From JAHRAW01 sp965249835 (lineage in GTDB: Bacteria > Pseudomonadota > Gammaproteobacteria > Arenicellales > Poriferihabitantaceae): 64,000 bases of DNA. The position numbers and the translations under genes were made by a program. The stretch is taken from positions 124,001 through 188,000 of the forward strand of contig CBDFMY010000003.1 of assembly GCA_965249835.1 (NCBI GenBank), read 5' to 3'. A model generated the notes under the pieces. It was not told the origin of the DNA and ran no database searches. It worked only from the letters and a program-made list of their open reading frames with translations. This document shows, one piece after another, positions 7,875 through 15,083 of this stretch. Position 1 is the first letter of the stretch. The number at the start of each line of letters is the position of its first letter.

Positions 7875-8759
7875 TCAAGCCGTTTCGGCCGTTTCGGTTT
7901 GGGGTTTTTCGGGCGCAGTTTTTTCCGGCGCAGTTTTCCCCGGTGCGGTTTCTTCCGCTATGACTTGTTCGGGGGTTTGTTCGGGTATGATTTTTTCCGC
8001 CGCAGTTTTTTCCGCCGCAGTTTTTTCCGCCGCAGTTTTTTCCGCCGCAGTTTTTTCCGCCGCAGTTTTTTCCGCCGCAGTTTCTTCCGCTACGACTTGT
8101 TCGGGGGTTTGTTCGGGTATGATTTTTTCCGGCGCAAACACCTCGCCTTTGAAAATCCACACCTTGACACCGATGGTGCCGTAGGTAGTGTGCGCTTCGT
8201 GAACGCCGTAGTCGATGTCTGCGCGCAAAGTGTGCAACGGCACGCGTCCTTCGCGATACCATTCGGTGCGCGCGATTTCGGCACCGTTCAAGCGTCCGGC
8301 GAGCATCACCTTGACGCCTTCGGCACCGAGACGCATGGAATTTTGCACCGCGCGCTTCATCGCCCGACGAAACATGATTCGTTTTTCCAACTGCTGGCAA
8401 ATGTTTTCCGCCACCAATTTGGCATCCAGTTCCGGCTTGCGAATTTCCTCCACCGCCACTTGCACCGGCACGCCGTTCATGCGCATAAGTTGATGACGCA
8501 GACGCTCAATGTCTTCGCCTTTTTTGCCGATGACAATGCCGGGTCGTGCGGTGAAGATGGTGATGTTGAGATTTTGCGATGGGCGGTCGATGACAATCCG
8601 GCTCAACGCCGCACCGGCAAGCCGCCGAGTGATGAACTCGCGTATCTTGAGGTCGCTCGCCAGAGTCGTGGCATACCCGCTCTTGGCGGCATACCACTTG
8701 GCGTTCCACTCCCTAATAATGCCGAGGCGAATGCCGTTTGGATGTACTTTTTGTCCCAT
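7875..8759 (-). CDS. rpsC: 30S ribosomal protein S3 with repetitive C-terminal tail
   Basis: S3 lies at the mRNA entry channel and has helicase activity with S4 and S5. Residues 1-210 are standard: MGQKVHPNGIRLGIIREWNA, a KH domain with IVIGKKGEDIERLRHQLMRM, and LHTLRADIDYGVHEAHTTYG. The product is 294 residues against 233 in E. coli. The last 80 or so residues are repetitive: two IIPEQTPEQV blocks flank six EKTAA units, ending in EKPQTETAETA. ATG 8759 is the family start; the frame is open further upstream, but that part overlaps rplV. Confidence 0.95.
   Translation of the reverse strand: MGQKVHPNGIRLGIIREWNAKWYAAKSGYATTLASDLKIREFITRRLAGAALSRIVIDRPSQNLNITIFTARPGIVIGKKGEDIERLRHQLMRMNGVPVQVAVEEIRKPELDAKLVAENICQQLEKRIMFRRAMKRAVQNSMRLGAEGVKVMLAGRLNGAEIARTEWYREGRVPLHTLRADIDYGVHEAHTTYGTIGVKVWIFKGEVFAPEKIIPEQTPEQVVAEETAAEKTAAEKTAAEKTAAEKTAAEKTAAEKIIPEQTPEQVIAEETAPGKTAPEKTAPEKPQTETAETA
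7991..8080 (-). repeat. six perfect 15-bp tandem repeats within rpsC
   Basis: Six uninterrupted copies of ttttttccgccgcag run from 7991 to 8080, encoding EKTAA on the minus strand. They are flanked by two copies of a longer direct repeat, about 37 bp each (around 7962-7999 and 8094-8131), encoding IIPEQTPEQV plus one or two residues. The period of 15 keeps the frame, so copy-number changes would lengthen or shorten the S3 tail without disrupting it. Confidence 0.95.
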
Positions 8760-8796
8760 TAGATTGCTTTGGTGGATTGCTTTGGATTGTCTGTTT

Positions 8797-9168
8797 TTAT
8801 TTCTGTTTGGCGCGAGATTTGCCGTCGGACGCACGCGGCTCATCGCTCACGCTTACGGTGATGTGGCAATTGCGCTTCAAGATGCGCGCGCCGCGCCCCT
8901 TGGCTCGTGCGCGAAACCGCTTCAGCATCGGTGCTTCGTCCACCATCACCTGATCGATCCACAACTCGTCAACGTCCGCGTCCTCGTTGTGTTCGGCATT
9001 GGCGATGGCGGAGTCGAGCACCTTCTTCACCGGCAGCGCGCCTTTTTTGTGGCTGAACTCAAGAATCTCCAGCGCCCGTCCCACCGATCTGGTGCGAATT
9101 TGATCCACCACCAACCGACATTTCTGCGGCGACAGACGAACATATTTTGCGATTGAGGTGGCGCGCAT
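8797..9168 (-). CDS. rplV: 50S ribosomal protein L22
   Basis: L22 lines the polypeptide exit tunnel through an extended loop. The 123-residue product begins MRATSIAKYVRLSPQKCRLV. It contains the tunnel hairpin region around residues 75-95 (VDEAPMLKRFRARAKGRGAR) and ends in a charged tail, DEPRASDGKSRAKQK, that is about 13 residues longer than in E. coli. The stop is 37 bases before the rpsC start and the ATG is two bases after the rpsS stop. Confidence 0.97.
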   Translation of the reverse strand: MRATSIAKYVRLSPQKCRLVVDQIRTRSVGRALEILEFSHKKGALPVKKVLDSAIANAEHNEDADVDELWIDQVMVDEAPMLKRFRARAKGRGARILKRNCHITVSVSDEPRASDGKSRAKQK

Positions 9169-9170
9169 GA

Positions 9171-9443
9171 TTACTTGACCTTCTTGCCGGCGGTGTGGCC
9201 GCGGTAGGTTCGAGTCGGCGCAAACTCGCCGAGTTTATGCCCCACCATGTTCTCGGAGATGATTATCGGCATGTGCTGGCGACCGTTGTGCACGGCAATG
9301 GTCAAGCCAATAAATTCCGGCATTATCATCGAACGCCGCGACCAGGTCTTGATCGGCCTGCGGGAATTTTCCTCGCGAGCCTTCTCGACCTTCGCCCACA
9401 GGTGATGATCGACAAACGGGCCCTTTTTAACCGAACGTGGCAT
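9171..9443 (-). CDS. rpsS: 30S ribosomal protein S19
   Basis: S19 pairs with S13 in the 30S head. The 90-residue product begins MPRSVKKGPFVDHHLWAKVE. It contains the family signature TIAVHNGRQHMPIIISENMV followed by GHKLGEFAPTRTYRGHTAGK. Length and sequence are ordinary. It lies two bases after the rplB stop and two before the rplV start, so it is tightly coupled. Confidence 0.98.
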   Translation of the reverse strand: MPRSVKKGPFVDHHLWAKVEKAREENSRRPIKTWSRRSMIMPEFIGLTIAVHNGRQHMPIIISENMVGHKLGEFAPTRTYRGHTAGKKVK

Positions 9444-9445
9444 GG

Positions 9446-10285
9446 TTACTTCTTCCGCCTGCGGATGATCATGGGTGAAGTGCGCTTGTTGGAGCGGGTG
9501 CGGTAGCCCTTGGTGGATACGCCCCAGGGCGAGACCGGGTGACGCCCGCCGGAAGTGCGACCTTCGCCGCCGCCGTGAGGATGGTCCACCGGATTCATGG
9601 CGACGCCGCGCACGGTCGGGCGGATGCCGCGCCAGCGTTTGGCACCGGCTTTACCCAGTTTGCCGAGGCTGTGTTCGGAATGACCGACCTGGCCAATGGT
9701 GGCGCGGCTGTCAAGATGCACCTTGCGCATTTCCCCGGAGCGAAGTCGCAACTGGGCGTAGGCGCCTTCCTTGCCGATATACTGAACCGAAGCACCGGCC
9801 GAACGCGCCAACTGTGCGCCCTTGCCGGGCTTGAGTTCGACGCAGTGCACCACGGCACCCACTGGAATGTTTCGCAGGGGCATGCAGTTTCCGGGATTAA
9901 ACGCCGCACCGACACCGGACACCACGGTATCGCCGGCGGCCAGACCGCGCGAGGCGATGATGTAGCGATGCTCGCCGTCACGATAGACCAAAAGGGCGAT
10001 GTGCGCGCTGCGGTTGGGGTCGTATTCGATGCGCTTGACCGTTGCCGGAATCCCGTCCTTGGCGCGTTTGAAATCGATCACGCGGTAGCGCCGCTTGTGT
10101 CCGCCGCCACGATGACGCACGGTTATGCGCCCGGCGTTGTTACGGCCGTCGATGGCGGTTTTGGCTTGCAACAGCGGTGCGTGGGGTTTGCCTTTGTGCA
10201 ACCCCGGCGTCACCACCTTGACCATGCCGCGGCGTCCCGGCGTGGTCGGTCGTTGTTTTACCAATACTGATTTTGCTAATGCCAT
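9446..10285 (-). CDS. rplB: 50S ribosomal protein L2
   Basis: L2 is needed for subunit association and supports peptidyl transfer. The product is 279 residues from MALAKSVLVKQRPTTPGRRG. It has the RNA-binding core KRRYRVIDFKRAKDGIPATV and the C-terminal signature VAMNPVDHPHGGGEGRTSGG, which includes the conserved histidine near the peptidyl-transferase centre. The open frame begins nine codons earlier, but the family start is used. E. coli L2 is 273 residues. Confidence 0.97.
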   Translation of the reverse strand: MALAKSVLVKQRPTTPGRRGMVKVVTPGLHKGKPHAPLLQAKTAIDGRNNAGRITVRHRGGGHKRRYRVIDFKRAKDGIPATVKRIEYDPNRSAHIALLVYRDGEHRYIIASRGLAAGDTVVSGVGAAFNPGNCMPLRNIPVGAVVHCVELKPGKGAQLARSAGASVQYIGKEGAYAQLRLRSGEMRKVHLDSRATIGQVGHSEHSLGKLGKAGAKRWRGIRPTVRGVAMNPVDHPHGGGEGRTSGGRHPVSPWGVSTKGYRTRSNKRTSPMIIRRRKK

Positions 10286-10340
10286 GTCTTTACCTTGTCG
10301 TCGCTGGGACATTTGCTGTGTGTCGTGACTTTTTCATCAG

Positions 10341-10655
10341 TTACGCCCCGGACATGCCAAGAAAATCAATATCGTGACCTTCGTGCAAGCGCACATATAC
10401 TTTTTTCCAATTGCTGCGTTTGCCCGGCGTGCGGCCAAATCGTTTGACTTTGCCACGCACATGCGCCACCTGAACGCTGCGCACCTTGACCTCAAACAAT
10501 GTCTCCACCGCGTGCTTGATTTCACTCTTTTTGGCATCCGGTAGCACCCGAAAAACAATCTGCCGATACTTGTCCGCAGCCACGGTGCTCTTCTCGGAAA
10601 TCACCGGTTGCAGGATGATCTGATGCAGGCGTTCGTGGTTGGTTGTCGAGTTCAT
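10341..10655 (-). CDS. rplW: 50S ribosomal protein L23
   Basis: L23 is at the tunnel exit and is a docking site for trigger factor and SRP. The 104-residue product has QIILQPVISEKSTVAADKYR, KKSEIKHAVETLFEVKVRSV and GRTPGKRSNWKKVYVRLHEG, the conserved basic motif near the end. E. coli L23 is 100 residues. It follows rplD by 18 bases; the 55-base gap to rplB is one of the larger ones in this operon. Confidence 0.97.
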   Translation of the reverse strand: MNSTTNHERLHQIILQPVISEKSTVAADKYRQIVFRVLPDAKKSEIKHAVETLFEVKVRSVQVAHVRGKVKRFGRTPGKRSNWKKVYVRLHEGHDIDFLGMSGA

Positions 10656-10673
10656 TTCCTATCCGTTGCAAGG

Positions 10674-11309
10674 TTATTGCAACGCCTGGTCGATTTTGCG
10701 CGCCGCATCCACCGTTACCACCACCTTGTCATGGCTGATGAGTGCCAGCGGGTTGATGCCGGCGCTGGCGCACACCGAAACCGCGCCGAGGTTGCGCGCC
10801 GAAAGCGCAATGTTTTTGTCCTCTTCCGCCAGCACCAGCAATGCTTTGGCGGCACCCAGAGATTCCAGCGTGGAGGCAAGTGCTTTGGTGCTCGGCTTTT
10901 CCATGGCAAATCCGTCTACCACGATTAACCGCTCCTGACGATGCAGTTCCGAGAAGATCGAGCGCATCGCCGCACGATACATTTTGCGATTTACTTTCTG
11001 CGAGAAGTCTTTGTTGGCAGCCGGAAAAGCGCGACCGCCGCCAACGAAAATCGGGCTGCGAATGGTGCCGGCGCGTGCACGACCGGTGCCTTTTTGTCGC
11101 CACGGTTTGGCGCCGCCGCCACGCACCGCGGCGCGGTTTTTCTGTGCGCGGGTGCCGCTGCGAGCGCCGGCTTGATACGCGACTACCACTTGATGAATCA
11201 GCGGCTCGTTGAATGTGCTGGCGAACGCGATGTCGGACAGGTCCACCTTGCCGGCTGCTTTGCTGGCTACTTTGCCGGCGATGCTGTTTACTTTAAGTTG
11301 CACGGGCAT
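10674..11309 (-). CDS. rplD: 50S ribosomal protein L4
   Basis: L4 extends a loop into the exit tunnel. In E. coli it also represses the S10 operon by attenuation and translational control. The 211-residue product has the tunnel-loop pattern GGGAKPWRQKGTGRARAGTI and PIFVGGGRAFPAANKDFSQK. It ends VDAARKIDQALQ. Whether L4 regulates this operon is unknown: the rpsJ leader here is only 37 bases, downstream of tuf, so there is little room for the E. coli type leader. Confidence 0.97.
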   Translation of the reverse strand: MPVQLKVNSIAGKVASKAAGKVDLSDIAFASTFNEPLIHQVVVAYQAGARSGTRAQKNRAAVRGGGAKPWRQKGTGRARAGTIRSPIFVGGGRAFPAANKDFSQKVNRKMYRAAMRSIFSELHRQERLIVVDGFAMEKPSTKALASTLESLGAAKALLVLAEEDKNIALSARNLGAVSVCASAGINPLALISHDKVVVTVDAARKIDQALQ

Positions 11310-11311
11310 AA

Positions 11312-12142
11312 TCAGGCTCGCTCCTTGACCGAGGGCCGGATGGTAACGAAAGCGCCTTTGGCACCGGGAATTGCGCCGCTGATCAACAACAGATTGCGCG
11401 CACGGTCGACACGAATCACTTCCAAACCTTGCTGAACTCGTTGCACCCCGCCCATGTGTCCTGCCATTTTTTTGCCTTTGAATACGCGCCCGGGATCTTG
11501 CGCGTTACCAGTAGAGCCGCCCTTGCGATGCGCTTTGGAGTTACCGTGCGATGCGCGTCCGCCGCGAAATCCGTGGCGTTTGATCACGCCGGCGAAACCT
11601 TTGCCGATGGTGCGCCCGGTGACATCTACTTTTTGTCCTTCGCTAAACAACGCCACGGTCAATTCGGTGCCCGGTGCAATCGCCGTGGCCGGTTTGGCGT
11701 CGCCGGAGTCGTCATTGCCGTCGGCGTTCTGGTTGTTGTTATCAGCGGCGGCGTCGTCGATATTTTCGTTGTCATTGTCATTGGCATTGGCGTTGGCGTT
11801 GGCATCGCCATCGGCATTGACAGCACCGAGCATGATTTCATCCGCCGATTGCGTCAGCCGAAACTCCCACACCCCGCGACCGGGCTCGACTCCGGCTTTG
11901 GCGAAATGCCCCCGCATTGCTTTGCCGACCCGGCTCGGGCGGCGTTGCCCGGCGGTAACCTGAACCGCGTCGTAACCGTCAATCGCGCCGCTCTTGACTT
12001 GCGTCACGCGGTTGGGAGTCGCCTCGACCACGGTCACCGGCTGCGACTTGCCCGCTTCGGTGAACACGCGCGTCATGCCGATTTTTTTACCGACCAGTCC
12101 CAATGACCCCGATGCCCCCGATGATATGTGCGCCAATGACAT
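11312..12142 (-). CDS. rplC: 50S ribosomal protein L3 with internal acidic Asn/Asp insert
   Basis: L3 initiates 50S assembly and reaches the peptidyl-transferase centre. The core is clear: GLVGKKIGMTRVFTEAGKSQ, GHFAKAGVEPGRGVWEFRL, GKGFAGVIKRHGFRGGRASH and FKGKKMAGHMGG. The product is 276 residues against 209 in E. coli. About 13 extra residues are N-terminal. About 49 form an insert at residues 107-155 rich in Asn, Asp and Ala, between the RL and ELTV strands of the barrel. The insert is strongly acidic, in contrast to the basic remainder, and is in frame. Confidence 0.94.
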   Translation of the reverse strand: MSLAHISSGASGSLGLVGKKIGMTRVFTEAGKSQPVTVVEATPNRVTQVKSGAIDGYDAVQVTAGQRRPSRVGKAMRGHFAKAGVEPGRGVWEFRLTQSADEIMLGAVNADGDANANANANDNDNENIDDAAADNNNQNADGNDDSGDAKPATAIAPGTELTVALFSEGQKVDVTGRTIGKGFAGVIKRHGFRGGRASHGNSKAHRKGGSTGNAQDPGRVFKGKKMAGHMGGVQRVQQGLEVIRVDRARNLLLISGAIPGAKGAFVTIRPSVKERA

Positions 12143-12167
12143 TTTTTCGCTCTGTTTCTAGTGCCGA

Positions 12168-12485
12168 TTAATTCAGTTTGATCTCAACATCAACACCGGC
12201 CGCCAGATCCAACTTCATCAGTGCGTCCACGGTTTTGTCGGTGGGCTGGACGATGTCGAGAATTCTTTTGTGCGTCCTGATCTCAAACTGGTCGCGCGCT
12301 TTTTTGTTGACATGCGGCGAGCGCAACAATGTGTATTTTTCAATCTTGGTCGGCAACGGAATCGGACCCATGACCAACGCGCCGGTGCGGCGCGCGGTCT
12401 CGACAATTTCCAACGCTGAGCGGTCGATGATTTTATGATCGAACGCTTTCAGGCTGATGCGGATTTTTTGGCTTTCAACTTTCAC
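12168..12485 (-). CDS. rpsJ: 30S ribosomal protein S10
   Basis: S10 is a 30S head protein that also acts as NusE in transcription antitermination. The 105-residue product contains IRISLKAFDHKIIDRSALEI, VMGPIPLPTKIEKYTLLRSP and HVNKKARDQFEIRTHKRILD, all typical. It is the first gene of the S10 operon. Here it lies only 37 bases downstream of tuf, the arrangement of tufA-rpsJ in gammaproteobacteria. Confidence 0.98.
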   Translation of the reverse strand: MKVESQKIRISLKAFDHKIIDRSALEIVETARRTGALVMGPIPLPTKIEKYTLLRSPHVNKKARDQFEIRTHKRILDIVQPTDKTVDALMKLDLAAGVDVEIKLN

Positions 12486-12522
12486 TATCTGATTCTCTTA
12501 AAAAAAATAAGTTATTGGTCAC

Positions 12523-13713
12523 TCACGCAATAATTTTGGTGACCACGCCGGCGCCAACGGTGCGTCCGCCTTCGCGTATCGCAAAGCGCAAACTTTCCTC
12601 CATCGCAATCGGCGCAATCAACTCGGCCGAGAGTTTTACATTGTCGCCCGGCATGACCATCTCCACATTCGCCGGCAACTCCATCGCTCCGGTTACATCC
12701 GTGGTGCGGAAGTAAAACTGCGGACGATAGCCCTTGAAAAATGGCGTATGACGACCGCCTTCTTCTTTCGATAAAATGTATACCTCGGCCTCAAACTTGG
12801 TGTGCGGCGTGATCGATTTGGGCTTCGCCAATACCTGCCCGCGTTCTACTTCTTCGCGCTTGGTGCCACGAAGCAAAATGCCAACATTGTCGCCGGCGCG
12901 ACCTTCGTCCAATAATTTGCGGAACATCTCCACGCCGGTGCAGGTGCTGCTGGCGGTCTCTCGTATGCCAACGATGGCGAGTTCCTCGCCCACCTTGATC
13001 ACACCGCGTTCTATGCGTCCGGTCACCACCGTGCCGCGACCGGAAATAGAAAATACATCCTCCACCGGCATCAGGAAATCACCATCCACCGCCCGCTCCG
13101 GCTGTGGAATGTAACTGTCCAGTGCTTCGGCCAGTTTGATGATGGAGCCGGCACCCATGTCCGACTCATCGCCTTCCAGTGCTTTCAGGGCGCTGCCGGT
13201 GATAATCGGCGTCTGCTCGCCGGGAAAGTCATAACTATCCAGCAACTCGCGCACTTCCATTTCCACCAACTCCAGCAACTCGGCATCGTCCACCATGTCG
13301 GCTTTGTTCAAATACACCACGATATACGGCACTCCCACCTGACGCGCCAGCAGAATGTGCTCGCGGGTCTGCGGCATGGGACCATCGGCGGCGCTGACCA
13401 CTACAATCGCGCCGTCCATCTGCGCCGCGCCGGTGATCATGTTCTTGACATAATCGGCGTGCCCCGGGCAGTCCACATGGGCATAGTGGCGGGCTTCGGT
13501 CTCGTATTCGACATGCGCGGTGGCGATGGTGATGCCGCGCTCGCGCTCCTCCGGCGCATTGTCAATATCGGCAAACGCCTTGCTCTCACCACCATACTTG
13601 CCCGACAGCACCCGCGTCATGGCCGCCGTCAAAGTCGTCTTGCCATGATCTACATGGCCAATCGTGCCGACATTTACATGCGGCTTGGTTCTTTCAAATC
13701 TCGCTTTAGCCAT
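12523..13713 (-). CDS. tuf: elongation factor Tu
   Basis: EF-Tu delivers aminoacyl-tRNA to the ribosome as a GTP complex. The 396-residue product (E. coli 394) begins MAKARFERTKPHVNVGTIGH. It has the P-loop GHVDHGKT (residues 19-26), the switch II DCPGHADYVKNM and the guanine-specificity NKAD. Domains 2 and 3 end in GGRTVGAGVVTKIIA. ATG 13713 is the family start, although the frame is open ten codons more. The upstream context is tRNA (as tufB) and the downstream context is rpsJ (as tufA), so this single gene sits at both classical junctions. Confidence 0.98.
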   Translation of the reverse strand: MAKARFERTKPHVNVGTIGHVDHGKTTLTAAMTRVLSGKYGGESKAFADIDNAPEERERGITIATAHVEYETEARHYAHVDCPGHADYVKNMITGAAQMDGAIVVVSAADGPMPQTREHILLARQVGVPYIVVYLNKADMVDDAELLELVEMEVRELLDSYDFPGEQTPIITGSALKALEGDESDMGAGSIIKLAEALDSYIPQPERAVDGDFLMPVEDVFSISGRGTVVTGRIERGVIKVGEELAIVGIRETASSTCTGVEMFRKLLDEGRAGDNVGILLRGTKREEVERGQVLAKPKSITPHTKFEAEVYILSKEEGGRHTPFFKGYRPQFYFRTTDVTGAMELPANVEMVMPGDNVKLSAELIAPIAMEESLRFAIREGGRTVGAGVVTKIIA

Positions 13714-13837
13714 TGGTTTTACATTCTCTAAAATTCGAATCACTCAAATTCGCCGGAGCACCCAATTCAACATTCGCCCCGACTGCCAACCACAAGTTTT
13801 GCTTCTCACAACTTTCTCGCACCAACTTTCCACCGGC

Positions 13838-13913
<76 letters not shown>

Positions 13914-14002
13914 CTCTGGGTGGGGGCCTCCGGCGTTTGCCGACCACATCAAACCAATCAAAAACCCATCAAAAACTAATGGGGGACAAACCCAAAGCCC
14001 GC

Positions 14003-14077
14003 TGGAGCGGGTGATGGGAATCGAACCCACATCATCAGCTTGGAAGGCTGAGGTTCTGACCGTTGAACTACACCCGC
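14003..14077 (-). tRNA. glyT: tRNA-Gly(TCC)
   Basis: The acceptor GCGGGTG pairs with CACCCGC. The anticodon loop TTCCAAG gives TCC, the T loop is GTTCGATTC and CCA is encoded. It lies between the tyrosine and threonine tRNAs, as glyT does in E. coli. Confidence 0.97.
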
Positions 14078-14142
14078 TGTTATTTTACCCGCTATTATTT
14101 TACTTTCGCGAGCCCCCTTCTTTCCCCGTGCCGCACGCATCA

Positions 14143-14227
14143 TGGTGGAGGGGGGAGGATTCGAACCTCCGAAGGCTGAGCCAGCAGATTTACAGTCTGC
14201 CCCCTTTGACCGCTCGGGAACCCCTCC
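14143..14227 (-). tRNA. tyrU: tRNA-Tyr(GTA)
   Basis: This class II tRNA has the acceptor GGAGGGG/CCCCTCC and discriminator A, with CCA encoded. The anticodon loop CTGTAAA gives GTA. The long variable arm is expected for bacterial tyrosine tRNA. Order and strand match tyrU. Confidence 0.97.
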
Positions 14228-14347
14228 GGTAAAAATCGAGCAAACAATAAAGTTTCGCTTAATTTCAATGTTTTGTCAATGTGTCTGCCGAACACGAACA
14301 CCCATCCCAACGGCACCTGCTCCACAACGCGCACGGGCGCTAATTTG

Positions 14348-14692
14348 TGGAGCCCGCAGAGGGATTCGAACCCACGACCTGCTGATTCTCACCCGCCACC
14401 GTTTTCACGGCCCTCCGGTCAGCCGGGGTTTGGGGTCCGGACTTTCTCTTCACCATATCGATCGGTTTGTGAACCGGCCGACCCAGGTGGGTGGTGTAAA
14501 GTCTCTACACTCCCCCCGAGGCGAGCAACCGCCACCGCGGGTAGCACGGGATTGCCATTTTCATTCGAACGAGGATAACTCGTTGAATAAAAAGAAGGTT
14601 TCCCCGTTTTAGCCACCTCCACTCGACGGGTTTCCCCGCAAAGGTGCAATCATTTACAAATCAGCTGCTCTGGCCATCTGAGCTATACGGGC
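14348..14692 (-). tRNA. thrU: tRNA-Thr(TGT), split by a group I intron
   Basis: The 5' exon 14692-14656 has acceptor GCCCGTA, D arm AGCTCAGATGGCCAGAGC and anticodon stem GCTGA, and ends in the anticodon TGT. The 3' exon 14387-14348 starts AATCAGC, continues through the T arm GTGGGTTCGAATCCC, closes the acceptor with TGCGGGC and encodes CCA. Joining them gives a standard anticodon stem-loop GCTGA-TTTGTAA-TCAGC. The intron lies between anticodon base 36 and base 37. It is first in the cluster, the thrU position. Confidence 0.92.
14388..14655 (-). ncRNA. group I self-splicing intron in tRNA-Thr(TGT)
   Basis: This 268-nt intron starts right after anticodon T36 and ends in G (14388), as group I introns require. 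Its core resembles the Azoarcus tRNA-Ile intron (subgroup IC3). A guide triplet GCA (14647-14645) can pair with the exon anticodon TGT, including the U-G wobble at the splice site, as Azoarcus GUG pairs with CAU. It is followed by CTTTGCGGGGAAACC, and later by the P7 strands GTGTAGAGACTTTACACC (14510-14493) and AAGTCC (14444-14439), with ATATGGTGAAG before the latter. It has no ORF for a homing endonuclease. Confidence 0.88.
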
Positions 14693-14715
14693 CAATCGTT
14701 GAAAAAAGGAGCGCG

Positions 14716-14745
14716 ATTTTACGCAAAGCCGCCGGGTAATTGCAA
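14716..14745 (-). promoter_or_regulatory. promoter of the tRNA-tuf cluster
   Basis: On the minus strand, TTGCAA (14745-14740) and TAAAAT (14721-14716) are separated by 18 bases. They are followed by the GC-rich discriminator CGCGCTCC, typical of stringently controlled stable-RNA promoters. The predicted start near 14708 is about 16 bases before the first tRNA nucleotide. It probably drives the four tRNAs and tuf. Confidence 0.55.
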
Positions 14746-14779
14746 CGGCAAAATGGCACTATTCGGGACCGAAACCTGC

Positions 14780-15040
14780 TTATTCGAAAGCATCCCCGGC
14801 CTGAGATTCAAATTTGGCATCGTTACCATGATATTGCTGATGCAATCGATAGAATTTTTCCGCCGTATCCGGCTGTTGGAGTATCAATCCCCACAAGGTT
14901 AATTTTTGCAGAGCCTTTGGGCGTTTTATCAATAACGCTTCCGGCTCTGCGCCTAACTGTTGATAAACTCGTAAAAGACCCTGGCGGTCTTTGATGCCGT
15001 TGTAGTGAATAATGCCGGAAACATACAACCTATAATCCAA
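14780..15040 (-). CDS. small protein of unknown function downstream of coaX
   Basis: An 86-codon frame follows coaX on the same strand and could start at TTG 15040, which has AAGGA four bases before it. The product begins LDYRLYVSGIIHYNGIKDRQ and ends FYRLHQQYHGNDAKFESQAG plus DAFE, a balanced composition with charged and aromatic residues. I do not recognise a family. In many gammaproteobacteria a SPOR-domain gene follows coaX, but I see no SPOR motif here. The absence of an ATG start keeps confidence low; it may be the remnant of a longer gene. Confidence 0.35.
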   Translation of the reverse strand: MDYRLYVSGIIHYNGIKDRQGLLRVYQQLGAEPEALLIKRPKALQKLTLWGLILQQPDTAEKFYRLHQQYHGNDAKFESQAGDAFE

Positions 15041-15083
15041 ACATTCCTTGAACTTGCCGGTCGTGGTCGGCGCGCTCGCCGCT

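Noticed and set aside
7991..8080. CRISPR-like tandem array
   Set aside because: The units are 15 bp, contiguous without spacers, and encode EKTAA in frame within rpsC, so it is a coding tandem repeat.
7899..8762. Plus-strand 287-codon frame with FFRRSFFRRS repeats
   Set aside because: It is the antisense of the rpsC repeat tail and core; the minus-strand S3 protein is unmistakable.
14419..14649. Protein-coding frame within the tRNA intron
   Set aside because: The 76-codon frame shows no LAGLIDADG, GIY-YIG or other endonuclease motif and overlaps the intron's conserved core structure.
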